The translations under genes were made by a program, and so were the position numbers. This document shows positions 24,676 through 32,138 of a DNA stretch of 37,397 nt, piece after piece (the stretch's first letter is position 1; each line of letters starts with the position of its first letter). Under the pieces are notes generated by a model. The model saw only the letters and a list, made by a program, of their open reading frames with translations, was not told the origin of the DNA and ran no database searches. This DNA is from an uncultured Clostridia bacterium (GTDB taxonomy: Bacteria > Bacillota > Clostridia > Christensenellales > Borkfalkiaceae): assembly GCA_947624225.1 (NCBI GenBank), contig CANQJF010000020.1:1-37397 (forward strand), written 5' to 3'.

Positions 24676-26442
24676 TTAGTTTTCGCAATTCTTTTTGAGG
24701 GTCGCGAGGCTCCCGCGGAGCTCCTTGGGGAGCCGGTCGCCGAACTGCTTGTAATAGCCCTCAATCTCGTCTGCCTCGGCGCTCCAACGCTTTTTGTCGA
24801 CATAGAGGATGCTTTCGAGCGTCTCCACGGAGTAATCCAGCCCTTCGAGGTCGATATCCTTGGCATAGGGCACATAGCCGATGGCCGTCTCGCGGGCGTC
24901 CACCTTGCCGTCACAGCGTTTGAGGATCCATTCGAGCACGCGCATGTTGTCGCCGAAGCCCGGCCACAGGAACTCGCCGTTGGCATCCTGACGGAACCAG
25001 TTGACGTTGAAGATCTTGGGCGGATGCGCAATCTTCTTGCCCATCTCGATCCAGTGTCCGAAGTAATCCGCCATGTGGTAGCCGCAGAAAGGCTTCATGG
25101 CCATGGGATCGTGGCGGAGCACACCGACGGCACCCGTCGCGGCCGCGGTCGTCTCGGAACTCATGATGGAACCCACGAACACGCCGTGGTCCCAATCGCG
25201 GGACTGGTAGACGAGCGGGGTCGTCGTGGCACGCCTGCCGCCGAAGATGATGGCATCGAGCGGCACGCCCTCCTTGGAGTTAAAGGCGGGGGACAGGCAG
25301 GGGCATCCGCTTGCGGGGGCCGTAAATCTCGAATTGGGATGGGCGGCCTTTACGCCGCTCGCGGGCGTCCACGGGTTGCCCAGCCAATCGATGAGATGCT
25401 CGGGCGCTTGCTTGGTGAGACCCTCCCACCACACGGTGTTGTCGGAGGGATCGATGGCGACGTTGGTGAAGATGGTGCCCTTTCTCGTTGCGGCGAGCGC
25501 ATTGGGATTGGACTTTTCGTTGGTGCCGGGCGCAACGCCGAAGAAGCCGTTCTCGGGGTTGACCGCCCACAGCCGTCCGTCCGCGCCCACGCGGATCCAT
25601 GCGATGTCGTCGCCCACGCATTCCACTTTATAGCCCTTTTCGAGGTAATGTTTGGGAGGAATGAGCATGGCGAGATTGGTCTTGCCGCATGCCGACGGGA
25701 AAGCCGCCGCGAGATATTTCTTGCTGCCGTCGGGGAAAGTGACGCCCAAAATCAGCATGTGCTCGGCCATCCAGCCCTCCTGCTTGCCGAGGTAGGAGGC
25801 AATGCGGAGCGCAAAGCACTTTTTGCCGAGGAGCACGTTGCCGCCGTAAGCGGAGTTGACGGAGATAATGGTATCGTCCTCGGGGAAGTGCATGATGTAG
25901 CGCTTCTCGGGGTCGACGTCGCACTTGCAGTGGAAGCCTTTGATGAAGTCTCCGTCCTCGCCGAGGTAGTCGTAGCAGTCGAGCCCGACACGGGTCATGA
26001 TGGCCATGTTGAGCACAACATAGATGGAGTCGGTGACCTCGATGCCGATCTTGGAGAAAGGAGAGCCGACGACGCCCATCGAATAGGGGATCACGTACAT
26101 GGTACGGCCCTTCATCTTCCCGCGGGCAATTTCACGGCAGAGCGCATAGGCCTCTTTGGGATCCATCCAATAGTTGATGGGGCCGGCATCCTCCTGATTG
26201 CGGCAGCAGATAAAGGTGCGGTCCTCGACGCGCGCGACATCGTTTTGTGCGGTGCGATGATAGTAGCATCCGGGGAGTTTTTCCTGGTTGAGCTTGATCA
26301 TCTCGCCCGTCTTTACGGCCTCTTCGCGGAGTGCCGCAAGCTGGGCTTCGCTCCCGTCGATCCACACAACTTTGTCGGGCTGTGCGAGCTGTGCGCTCTC
26401 CTCCACAAAGGCGAGCACTTTCTTATTGTTGGTGAGTGGCAT
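24676..26442 (-). CDS. pckG: Phosphoenolpyruvate carboxykinase (GTP)
   Basis: A 588-residue cytosolic enzyme that interconverts oxaloacetate + GTP with PEP + CO2 + GDP. It is the GTP type: kinase-1a loop AAFPSACGKTNLAML with the hyper-reactive Cys, the substrate-binding region YVIPYSMGVVGSPFSKIGIEVTDS near residue 120, FGGRRATTTPLV near 400 and the C-terminal MRVLEWILKRCDG. ATP-type PckA motifs are absent. ATG 26442 has a strong caggaggt site. It is monocistronic with a promoter and a terminator. With ppdK at the left edge it places the PEP/oxaloacetate/pyruvate node in this region. Confidence 0.97.
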   Translation of the reverse strand: MPLTNNKKVLAFVEESAQLAQPDKVVWIDGSEAQLAALREEAVKTGEMIKLNQEKLPGCYYHRTAQNDVARVEDRTFICCRNQEDAGPINYWMDPKEAYALCREIARGKMKGRTMYVIPYSMGVVGSPFSKIGIEVTDSIYVVLNMAIMTRVGLDCYDYLGEDGDFIKGFHCKCDVDPEKRYIMHFPEDDTIISVNSAYGGNVLLGKKCFALRIASYLGKQEGWMAEHMLILGVTFPDGSKKYLAAAFPSACGKTNLAMLIPPKHYLEKGYKVECVGDDIAWIRVGADGRLWAVNPENGFFGVAPGTNEKSNPNALAATRKGTIFTNVAIDPSDNTVWWEGLTKQAPEHLIDWLGNPWTPASGVKAAHPNSRFTAPASGCPCLSPAFNSKEGVPLDAIIFGGRRATTTPLVYQSRDWDHGVFVGSIMSSETTAAATGAVGVLRHDPMAMKPFCGYHMADYFGHWIEMGKKIAHPPKIFNVNWFRQDANGEFLWPGFGDNMRVLEWILKRCDGKVDARETAIGYVPYAKDIDLEGLDYSVETLESILYVDKKRWSAEADEIEGYYKQFGDRLPKELRGSLATLKKNCEN

Positions 26443-26477
26443 TTGAAACCTCCTGATTATGCTTTCAGTTCCTTTCT

Positions 26478-26506
26478 ATTATACCACATTTTTACAGAAA
26501 TGTAAA
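26478..26506 (-). promoter_or_regulatory. Sigma-A promoter of pckG
   Basis: Minus strand TTTACA (26501-26506), 17-bp spacer ending TGG, TATAAT (26478-26483). Confidence 0.75.
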
Positions 26507-26625
26507 CAGAATCCACGCAAATTTTGCGTGGACATGCGCGGGCAAGAATGGGCCGCGCTCTTTGGCCTGCAAGGGGAGGCGGCCGTGTGATTTTTAAGAA
26601 AGACGGGCGCAAAAAGCAGTCCTAT

Positions 26626-27606
26626 TCAGCTCTCGGATACTGTGACGTATTCCCCCGTGTCGGCGGACTGAAAGACGACGTAGAACCCTACCATGTCCGA
26701 AAGAGGGCTTTCGGGAACAAATTGGCAGTGCTCTTTCATCTCGGCGGGAGGCTCGCCGTTCGCCTCCACCGCTACGCAAAGATAGCGCGGCAGGCCGCCC
26801 TCATAGATGATGCCAAGCAGTGCCCCCTCGGCTTTCACCCATTCCGAGCAGGGAAAAACAGCGCTCAGACGCGTGTCTCTTTCGAACCGCGAGAACGCTT
26901 GGGTGAGTTTTTCGCGGACGGTGTTGTAATATGTAAGTCCTCCCGCTGTGACGCGGAACGGATGTAGAGTCTCTCCATCTTTTGTAGGCACATGCCCCGT
27001 TGCATTTTCTCCTGCTTCTCCCGCACCCGGAGTTTCAGCCTCCCCATCTTCATGCACCGCGTGCTCACAATAGAAGTTTTCCGTAGCAATGGCCTCGTCG
27101 TCGTATTTTTCGTCCTCGCGAAAGGGCTCCTCGGGGACGGGCACCGTCGGCGCGAGCGGGATATTGTTGGGAGAAAATGTCGGCAGCTCGGTGGGGGGCA
27201 AGGGCATGGGTGGCTTCTTTTTCCTCTCGGCCCTCTCGCGGGATTGCAGTTCGGCGAGAATGGGCGCATAATTTGCGGGGGCCGCGCCGCAATTTCCGAA
27301 CGCAACGGGGGTCACCTCCCCGCCGCGCACAAAGACGAGCAGCACGGCGAGCCCGGCCTTGACCGAGGGCGCGGTGATGTGAAAGTTGATGCCTCCGTCC
27401 AGCTTTACGACGTACACTCCGCCCGCGATCCACAGGGCAAGGGCATAGTAGCCTTCTTTGACGGGCGCAATGCCCAAGAGCCGCGGCATGACCGTCACTT
27501 CCTCCCCGAGCCGTTCACAGTACACGGCCCCCGAAAGGGCGCTGCCGTCCGCGGTGAACCCTTTTTTGACTTGTTTTAAGACGCAAACTCTCTTTTCAAA
27601 TGGCAT
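26626..27606 (-). CDS. Two-domain protein of unknown function with proline-rich linker
   Basis: A 326-residue protein I do not recognise. ATG 27606 has agaaggag upstream and opens MPFEKRVCVLKQVKKGFTADGSALSGAVYCERLG; a longer in-frame start at 27699 would cross the promoter. Residues 1-125 form a compact alpha/beta or beta domain (VMPRLLGIAPVKEGYYALALWIAGGVYVVKLDG). Residues ~126-215 are low in complexity, Pro- and Glu-rich (PPMPLPPTELPTFSPNN). Residues ~215-326 form a second domain (LTYYNTVREKLTQAFSRFERD). No signal peptide or membrane helix. The 9-bp word at 26690-26698 is read as Asp-Met-Val. The neighbouring upstream gene is also of unknown function; the two have separate transcripts. Confidence 0.8.
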   Translation of the reverse strand: MPFEKRVCVLKQVKKGFTADGSALSGAVYCERLGEEVTVMPRLLGIAPVKEGYYALALWIAGGVYVVKLDGGINFHITAPSVKAGLAVLLVFVRGGEVTPVAFGNCGAAPANYAPILAELQSRERAERKKKPPMPLPPTELPTFSPNNIPLAPTVPVPEEPFREDEKYDDEAIATENFYCEHAVHEDGEAETPGAGEAGENATGHVPTKDGETLHPFRVTAGGLTYYNTVREKLTQAFSRFERDTRLSAVFPCSEWVKAEGALLGIIYEGGLPRYLCVAVEANGEPPAEMKEHCQFVPESPLSDMVGFYVVFQSADTGEYVTVSES

Positions 27607-27628
27607 AAAAAATTCTCCTTCTCTCTCC

Positions 27629-27634
27629 ATTATA
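27629..27634 (-). promoter_or_regulatory. -10 box of the 326-residue protein gene
   Basis: TATAAT on the minus strand, preceded by CGG; no good -35 hexamer at 17 bp (AAGTTC is there, and a TTGACC is too close). Confidence 0.45.
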
Positions 27635-27765
27635 CCGAAGGTCAAGAAGAAGAACTTGTCGAAGTCTGTCGAAAAAACAGCTGTTTTGAGGGAACGCACC
27701 TTTGCGCTTGCAGGCTACATCGAAAAATTCCGACAAAGAGAAGTCCGTAACATGCGCGACGCTCT

Positions 27766-28932
27766 TTAAAAATCGAAGTCCGCCGCCAAGTCCGTCTCCA
27801 CGGAGAGGGAGAGACAGCAGGCGGTATCGGCAAGTTTGCTCTCCTTGCCGCCGGACAGTTTGTAGATGTGTCTGCCGTCCGTATAATAGATGCCCTCTCT
27901 GCCGATGCAGTAATCGCAAACTCCGTGCGCGAGCACCTCCTCTCGCTCCCCGAGTTTTACGAGCTTCCAGCTCGCGGGGATGAACCCATAGGCGCGGTCT
28001 TTGCGCTTCTTGTTGCGCTTTTCCTCCCGCTCCGCGTCGATGAGGCGGCCGTCCACAAACAGCTTGCGCGCATCCTGCTTTCTCCCGCTCGTGGGGTTAT
28101 CGCCCCCACCCATGTCCGAGGTGAGGCTTGTTTTTCCGAAAATCAGCGTAAAGGCTTGGAGCAATCCGAACAGGGCCTTTAACAGCCGGAACGGGAATAA
28201 GACGATGTCTATCAGGATGGAATTTTTCTTCTCGCGCTCGGGCCGTTTGATGCAATACAGCGTCCCGTCGCCGTTCGTCTGCGGCTTGACATACGAGTTC
28301 TTGCCGTCTCCCCTTACTTCCTCCAACTGCAACCCGTCCCTGTCGAGGCGCATGATGACGGCGGGAGCATATTTCCCCGAAAAGTCGCCGTTTGACAGCC
28401 TCCCCGCGCCCGCGCTGTCAAAGAGGAGCACGGAGGGGTGGACCGCGTCGAACACCGCGTTGGCGTCGCGCGCGTCCCCGTCGGTAAAGGTCGCAAGCTC
28501 GGACGTTCTCCCGTCTAGGATGCCTACCTGTGAAGTGACGTCGTCGCCACGCACCGTGACCGCGATCGACGGCCCAAAAGTGTGGACGGACAGGATCTCC
28601 CGGTCGGAGGAGGAAAAGATGTGCTCTTCGCGCGCTTTGGGATCGAGCGGGCGCCTGCACACGCCCGAGGAGGCGTTGACCGTGTAGGCATAGACCACCT
28701 TGCCGTCCTGCCACGCGACGCCGTTGATGTAGGCATCCACGCGCTCGACGGAATTCTTCTCGCCGTCCCCCCGGAAGATCGCGCCCTCGCCGGAGACTTT
28801 CCATTCGTCGTTGCGCTTGCGCGTCTCCGCATATTCTCTGTACCGCGCGACTGCCTCGCTCTCATAGAACGTGACGCCGTTTTCATCGATGACGCCGATC
28901 TTCTCGCCGTCGGCAAAGGCAATTTTCTCCAT
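27766..28932 (-). CDS. Membrane-associated protein of unknown function, beta-propeller-like pattern
   Basis: A 388-residue protein. ATG 28932 has gaggagag close upstream and starts MEKIAFADGEKIGVIDENGVTFYESEAV. Short repeated strands that begin or end in (V/I)-x-x-G-x or D-G-R-x-(I/Y) occur throughout: VAWQDGKVVYAYTV, VGILDGRTSELATF, CIGREGIYYTDGRHIYKLSGG. These recall the blades of a beta-propeller or WD-like protein, but no family can be named. A central hydrophobic segment, ILIDIVLFPFRLLKALFGLLQAFTLIF, around residues 240-265, probably sits in or on the membrane. It is 57 nt downstream of the SLOG gene and on the same strand, so it could be in its operon. Confidence 0.75.
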   Translation of the reverse strand: MEKIAFADGEKIGVIDENGVTFYESEAVARYREYAETRKRNDEWKVSGEGAIFRGDGEKNSVERVDAYINGVAWQDGKVVYAYTVNASSGVCRRPLDPKAREEHIFSSSDREILSVHTFGPSIAVTVRGDDVTSQVGILDGRTSELATFTDGDARDANAVFDAVHPSVLLFDSAGAGRLSNGDFSGKYAPAVIMRLDRDGLQLEEVRGDGKNSYVKPQTNGDGTLYCIKRPEREKKNSILIDIVLFPFRLLKALFGLLQAFTLIFGKTSLTSDMGGGDNPTSGRKQDARKLFVDGRLIDAEREEKRNKKRKDRAYGFIPASWKLVKLGEREEVLAHGVCDYCIGREGIYYTDGRHIYKLSGGKESKLADTACCLSLSVETDLAADFDF

Positions 28933-28989
28933 ACTCTCCTCCGTTTTGTGCACAAAAGCGGCTTACTGGCTCCTTGCGCCTCCTGCCAT

Positions 28990-29445
28990 TCAGAAAAACC
29001 GCACCTCCACGCCGTTCTTTTGCGCGTACTTCACGGTGTAGGCCGTCCCGCCCGTGTTCTTCCTCAGATAGGCAAAGACGATGTCGGCCCTGTCCACCAT
29101 TATCTTGTCGCGGACGAGCGCCGCACCGCGGTAATAGTGCTCGCTCATGATGTGGATGACGTCGCACTGCCCGATGAGAGCGCGGTAGAGTTTTTTCTCC
29201 TCGGTGTCGTAACGCAACTCCTGATTTGGATACGGAATAAAGGCCTCAATTCGGACATGGTATGCCCCTTTTCTGTCTATAAGGTAAGAAAGCGCCGTGA
29301 GATCGAAGCCCCGCGCCATCCCGCAATAGAAGGTCGTGTAGCCCTCTTTGAGAAGTGCTTCGAGTTCGGCGAAGAGGGCGTCTTTGTCGAAGTCGGGCGG
29401 AAGCTCGCGGTGGCCGCTCAGCGCACAACGGAATCCCCTGCTCAT
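28990..29445 (-). CDS. SLOG-fold protein of the DUF1273/YpsA type
   Basis: A 151-residue protein of the DUF1273 (YpsA/YoqJ-like) branch of the SLOG superfamily, a Rossmann-like fold that binds nucleotides or nucleotide-derived ligands. The opening FRCALSGHRELPPDF is the family signature and TTFYCGMARGFDLTAL holds the ligand loop. DIVFAYLRKNTGGTAYTVKYAQ is the second conserved region. In Bacillus, YpsA affects cell division; no function is proven here. ATG 29445 overlaps the rsmG stop as ATGA, so the two are coupled. Its sequence contains a 9-bp word copy at 29253-29261. Confidence 0.85.
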   Translation of the reverse strand: MSRGFRCALSGHRELPPDFDKDALFAELEALLKEGYTTFYCGMARGFDLTALSYLIDRKGAYHVRIEAFIPYPNQELRYDTEEKKLYRALIGQCDVIHIMSEHYYRGAALVRDKIMVDRADIVFAYLRKNTGGTAYTVKYAQKNGVEVRFF

Positions 29446-30122
29446 AGCGGCGCCTTCCTTTCCGCACCGTGTCCGCGCGGATATTTTGGAGGCGTCGGGC
29501 GCACCTTTTTTGCGACGAACAACGTGCGCGTTCCCATGGTCCGGGGGAGCTCGTAGGCGATCTCCTCCGTCTCTCCCCCGCCGAGCAGCTGCACGGCGCG
29601 CATGCCGATCTCTTGTTCGCTCGCACCCTTGTAGGCGACAAAGAGGCCTCCCCGTTTGACGAGGGGCATGCAGTATTCGGCAAGCGTATCGAGGCGGGCC
29701 ACGGCGCGCGCACACACGGCATCAAAATGCTCGCGGGCGGGCGTTCTCGCGATGTCCTCCGCGCGTCCGCAAACGACGCTTGCATTCAGCCCGAGCTCCC
29801 GCACGGCGGTTTCGAGAAAGGTACACTTCTTATTTGTGCTCTCGATCAAGGTGAAGCGGAGGTCCTCCCGCGCAAGCATGAGCGGGATGGAGGGGAACCC
29901 GGCGCCCGAGCCCACTTCCGCAACGTGCATGCCCTGTGCAAACAGCTGCATCCCCGCAAGCGAATCGCAAAAATGCTTGACGTATACCTCCTCTTCCTCT
30001 ATAATAGAAGTGAGGTTGAAGCGCGCGTTATATTCTTTCAAAAGGGCATAGAACGCGTCAAAACGGCCGCGCCGTTCTCGGATGCACGCCTCTATCGCGG
30101 AAAAGTCGGGAATTGCTACCAT
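29442..30122 (-). CDS. rsmG: 16S rRNA (guanine527-N7)-methyltransferase
   Basis: A 226-residue Rossmann methyltransferase that makes m7G527 in 16S rRNA. The signatures are RFNLTSIIEEEEVYVKHFCDSL in the N-terminal part, VAEVGSGAGFPSIPLMLAREDLRFTLIEST for SAM binding, and CARAVARLDTLAEYCMPLVKRGG. The start ATG 30122 gives MVAIPDFSAIEACIRERRG; an upstream in-frame ATG at 30200 would run back through the promoter and a DnaA box. There is no Shine-Dalgarno and the -10 box ends 6 nt before the ATG, so a leaderless mRNA is expected. rsmG next to the origin is usual in bacteria. Confidence 0.96.
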   Translation of the reverse strand: MVAIPDFSAIEACIRERRGRFDAFYALLKEYNARFNLTSIIEEEEVYVKHFCDSLAGMQLFAQGMHVAEVGSGAGFPSIPLMLAREDLRFTLIESTNKKCTFLETAVRELGLNASVVCGRAEDIARTPAREHFDAVCARAVARLDTLAEYCMPLVKRGGLFVAYKGASEQEIGMRAVQLLGGGETEEIAYELPRTMGTRTLFVAKKVRPTPPKYPRGHGAERKAPL

Positions 30123-30128
30123 GCCCTC

Positions 30129-30157
30129 ATTGTAGCACATGTGGATAAAAATAGCAA
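30129..30157 (-). promoter_or_regulatory. Promoter giving a leaderless rsmG mRNA with an embedded DnaA box
   Basis: Minus strand TTGCTA (30152-30157), 17-bp spacer, TACAAT (30129-30134), GAGGGC, ATG at 30122. The spacer contains the perfect DnaA box TTATCCACA (30140-30148). Confidence 0.8.
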
Positions 30158-30354
30158 GTGTTTCCACATGTTTGCACATTGTGGAAAGAAGTGTGGACAA
30201 CCTCCCGTTTTCCCCCGCGTTTGCAAGAAAGCGGCAAATTTTTCGGGAGGCGCGCGGAGAAGTTATCCTCGTTTACACATTTTGCGGAAAAGTTATCCTT
30301 GCTCTGTCCACATGGAAATTTCCCCTCATTTTTTTCGGAAACGAGGCAAATTTC

Positions 30355-30383
30355 TTGACCTTTTCCGCCATTTTCGCTATAAT
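30355..30383 (+). promoter_or_regulatory. Sigma-A promoter of dnaN
   Basis: TTGACC (30355-30360), 17-bp spacer, TATAAT (30378-30383). The expected leader of about 113 nt covers both DnaA boxes and the trio element. Confidence 0.8.
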
Positions 30384-30432
30384 ACGGGTAGAGCGGAGAG
30401 GGAAAAGAAACTTATCCACATTTTCCACACCT

Positions 30433-30447
30433 CTATTACTATTATTA
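30433..30447 (-). other. DnaA-trio element (five triplets) of the origin unwinding region
   Basis: Read 3'-5' on the minus strand this is GAT-AAT-GAT-AAT-AAT, five consecutive matches to the 3'-(G/A)AT-5' DnaA-trio repeat, starting 4 nt past a pair of DnaA boxes. AT-rich sequence continues for about 20 nt. Confidence 0.8.
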
Positions 30448-30502
30448 TAAGATTTATTCTATAAGATCACCATCTGAAAAGGGGCGGTCGAAGGAGAGGA
30501 AC

Positions 30503-31597
30503 ATGAAATTTATTGCAGACGGTCTCACACTTTCGGAAGCTGTCGGAAAGGTTGCAAAGGCATGCGCGGTCCGCACGACGGCTCCCATTTTGGAATGTAT
30601 CAAACTGACGGCCACGTTGGAGGGCGTCTCCCTCCTCGCAACGGACGGTGAGCTGTCCATCTGCAAGAGCATCAAGGCAGACGTCCTCGAAGAGGGCGAG
30701 ATCTGTGTTCCCGGAAAGCTCTTTGCCGACTTCTCCTCCAAACTTGCGGGTGAGGAGATCTCCCTGTCCACGGGGGAAAAGGGCGTGGAGCTCAAATACC
30801 GCGATTCCGTCTCCTATATGCAGGCGCTTCCCGCCGCCGATTTCCCCAAGATCGACCTCGATGTGGGGGAAAACTTCTTCACGATGAAAGCGGCCGATTT
30901 CAAGACTGTCATTGCCGAGACGGCATTCTGCTGCGCCCAGGACGATTCCAGACCCATCTTGAAAGGCTGTCTGATGAAGTTCGGGGAGAACTTGGAGATC
31001 GTCGCCCTCGACGGCTACCGCATGGCCGTCTCCGAGGCCGCCATCCTCTCCAAGAGCAGCGAGATGAGCATCGTTTGCCCCGCGCGCACGCTCGGGGAGA
31101 TCTCCCGCATGCTGTCCGAGGAGGAGAACGTCACGCTCTACACCCAGAGGGGCATGCTCATGGCGGGCACCGACGGGCTCACCTTGGTCTCCAGGTTGTA
31201 TCTCGGGGACTTCATCAAAAAGGAAAACGTCATCCCGTCCTCGTTCTCCACAACGGTGACGGTGAACCGTGCAGAACTCATGGCGAGCGCGGAGCGCGCC
31301 AACATCTTAAACCGCGGGGACAAAAACAATCTCGTCACGCTTGAAATTGCGGGGGAGACCATGCGCATTTCCTCCATGTCCGATTACGGCAACGTCTCCG
31401 AGTGCGTCGACTGTGCGACCGAGGGCAGAGAACTCACCATCTCCATGAACGCAAAATTCTTGCTCGAAGCGTTGAAAGCGCTTTCGGAGGAGCGCGTGAC
31501 GATCTCGCTCGGAGGCGCGGTGTCGCCCTTCATTCTCCAAAATGAACAGGAGAAACACAACCTCTATTTGATTTTGCCCGTCAGAAATGCGTCATAA
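30503..31597 (+). CDS. dnaN: DNA polymerase III sliding clamp (beta subunit)
   Basis: A 364-residue processivity clamp with three repeated domains of about 120 residues each, ending with the typical VSPFILQNEQEKHNLYLILPVR segment. MKFIADGLTLSEAVGKVAKACAVRTTAPILECIKL is a standard N-terminus with the Arg/Pro region. ATG 30503 has aaggagag upstream. In most Firmicutes it follows dnaA immediately; here no dnaA lies within 30 kb upstream or 6 kb downstream. Confidence 0.97.
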   Translation: MKFIADGLTLSEAVGKVAKACAVRTTAPILECIKLTATLEGVSLLATDGELSICKSIKADVLEEGEICVPGKLFADFSSKLAGEEISLSTGEKGVELKYRDSVSYMQALPAADFPKIDLDVGENFFTMKAADFKTVIAETAFCCAQDDSRPILKGCLMKFGENLEIVALDGYRMAVSEAAILSKSSEMSIVCPARTLGEISRMLSEEENVTLYTQRGMLMAGTDGLTLVSRLYLGDFIKKENVIPSSFSTTVTVNRAELMASAERANILNRGDKNNLVTLEIAGETMRISSMSDYGNVSECVDCATEGRELTISMNAKFLLEALKALSEERVTISLGGAVSPFILQNEQEKHNLYLILPVRNAS

Positions 31598-31609
31598 GAT
31601 AAAAATCGC

Positions 31610-31638
31610 TTGACGGAAGGCGTGAAAAACCGTATAAT
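31610..31638 (+). promoter_or_regulatory. Sigma-A promoter of rpmH-rnpA-yidD
   Basis: TTGACG (31610-31615), 17-bp spacer, TATAAT (31633-31638), about 30 nt before the rpmH ATG with its aaggag site. Confidence 0.85.
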
Positions 31639-31668
31639 CTAAGACACGAACTTTAAGGAGCAACAAAA

Positions 31669-31803
31669 ATGAAGAGAACCTACCAGCCCAAGAAGAGACA
31701 GAGAAGCAAGGTGCACGGCTTCCGCAAGAGAATGGCGTCCGCCGGCGGCAGAAAGGTCATCAAGAGAAGAAGAAACAAGGGCAGAAAGCACGTCACCGCG
31801 TAA
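31669..31803 (+). CDS. rpmH: 50S ribosomal protein bL34
   Basis: A 44-residue, strongly basic protein: [20 protein letters not shown], followed by a segment with [15 protein letters not shown] and ending KGRKHVTA. Every family feature and the normal length are present. It sits in the 50S subunit at 23S rRNA. It has its own promoter, and rnpA begins 5 nt after the stop, as in most bacteria. Confidence 0.97.
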   Translation: MKRTYQPKKRQRSKVHGFRKRMASAGGRKVIKRRRNKGRKHVTA

Positions 31804-31808
31804 CGGGC

Positions 31809-32138
31809 ATGGAATATGCGCGCCTGAAAAAGGCGAAAAAGATCACGGCCGTTTTGAGAGGAGGGAAGCGGGTCTATGCAGACACGCTTGCTTTCGTGTA
31901 TTCTCCGTCCAAAGAGGCGGAAATGGCCGTCTGCGTGGGCAAGAAATACGGGAAAAGTGTGCAGCGCAACAGGATCAAGCGCCTTCTTCGGGAGGCGTTT
32001 CGCGCCTCGCGGCAGATCGGCCCCTATTCCGTGCTCCTCATCCCCAAGAAAGCGGAGGACTATTCCTTTGCGGCTTTCAAACGGGACATCGAAAAGATCA
32101 TCGGGAAGGAAAAGCTCGGTGAAGATCGCACTGCGTGA
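31809..32138 (+). CDS. rnpA: Ribonuclease P protein component
   Basis: A 109-residue basic protein that supports the RNase P RNA in tRNA 5' processing. The family signature is GKKYGKSVQRNRIKRLLREAFR at about residues 44-65 (the RNR motif). ATG 31809 lies 5 nt after the rpmH stop, and its C-terminus overlaps the start of yidD. No rnpB RNA is present in the window. Confidence 0.96.
   Translation: MEYARLKKAKKITAVLRGGKRVYADTLAFVYSPSKEAEMAVCVGKKYGKSVQRNRIKRLLREAFRASRQIGPYSVLLIPKKAEDYSFAAFKRDIEKIIGKEKLGEDRTA

Larger units (their letters stand above)
30123..30502. other. Replication origin oriC
   Basis: A 380-bp gap between divergent rsmG and dnaN. Perfect DnaA boxes TTATCCACA: 30140-30148 (minus) and 30412-30420 (plus). 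Near matches: TTGTCCACA 30192-30200 (minus), TTTTCCACA 30421-30429 (plus), TTTCCACA 30161-30168 (plus), TTTCCACAA 30179-30187 (minus), CTGTCCACA 30304-30312 (plus). A DnaA-trio run (30433-30447) and an AT-rich unwinding stretch (to about 30468) follow the 30412/30421 box pair. Gene orientation changes here from mostly minus to mostly plus. The dnaN promoter lies inside. Confidence 0.9.

Noticed and set aside
25024-26505. A 493-codon plus-strand frame over pckG, and similar antisense frames over htrA (1044-2207), the esterase (7003-7962), the lipoprotein (12481-13677) and the SPOCS gene (13515-14792)
   Set aside because: All lie opposite confidently identified genes and have no ribosome-binding site or recognisable motif.
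27675-27700. Terminator AAAACAGCTGTTTT downstream of the 388-residue gene
   Set aside because: The palindrome has no loop and only a short stem, and lies over 60 nt past the stop, so it is not a reliable terminator.
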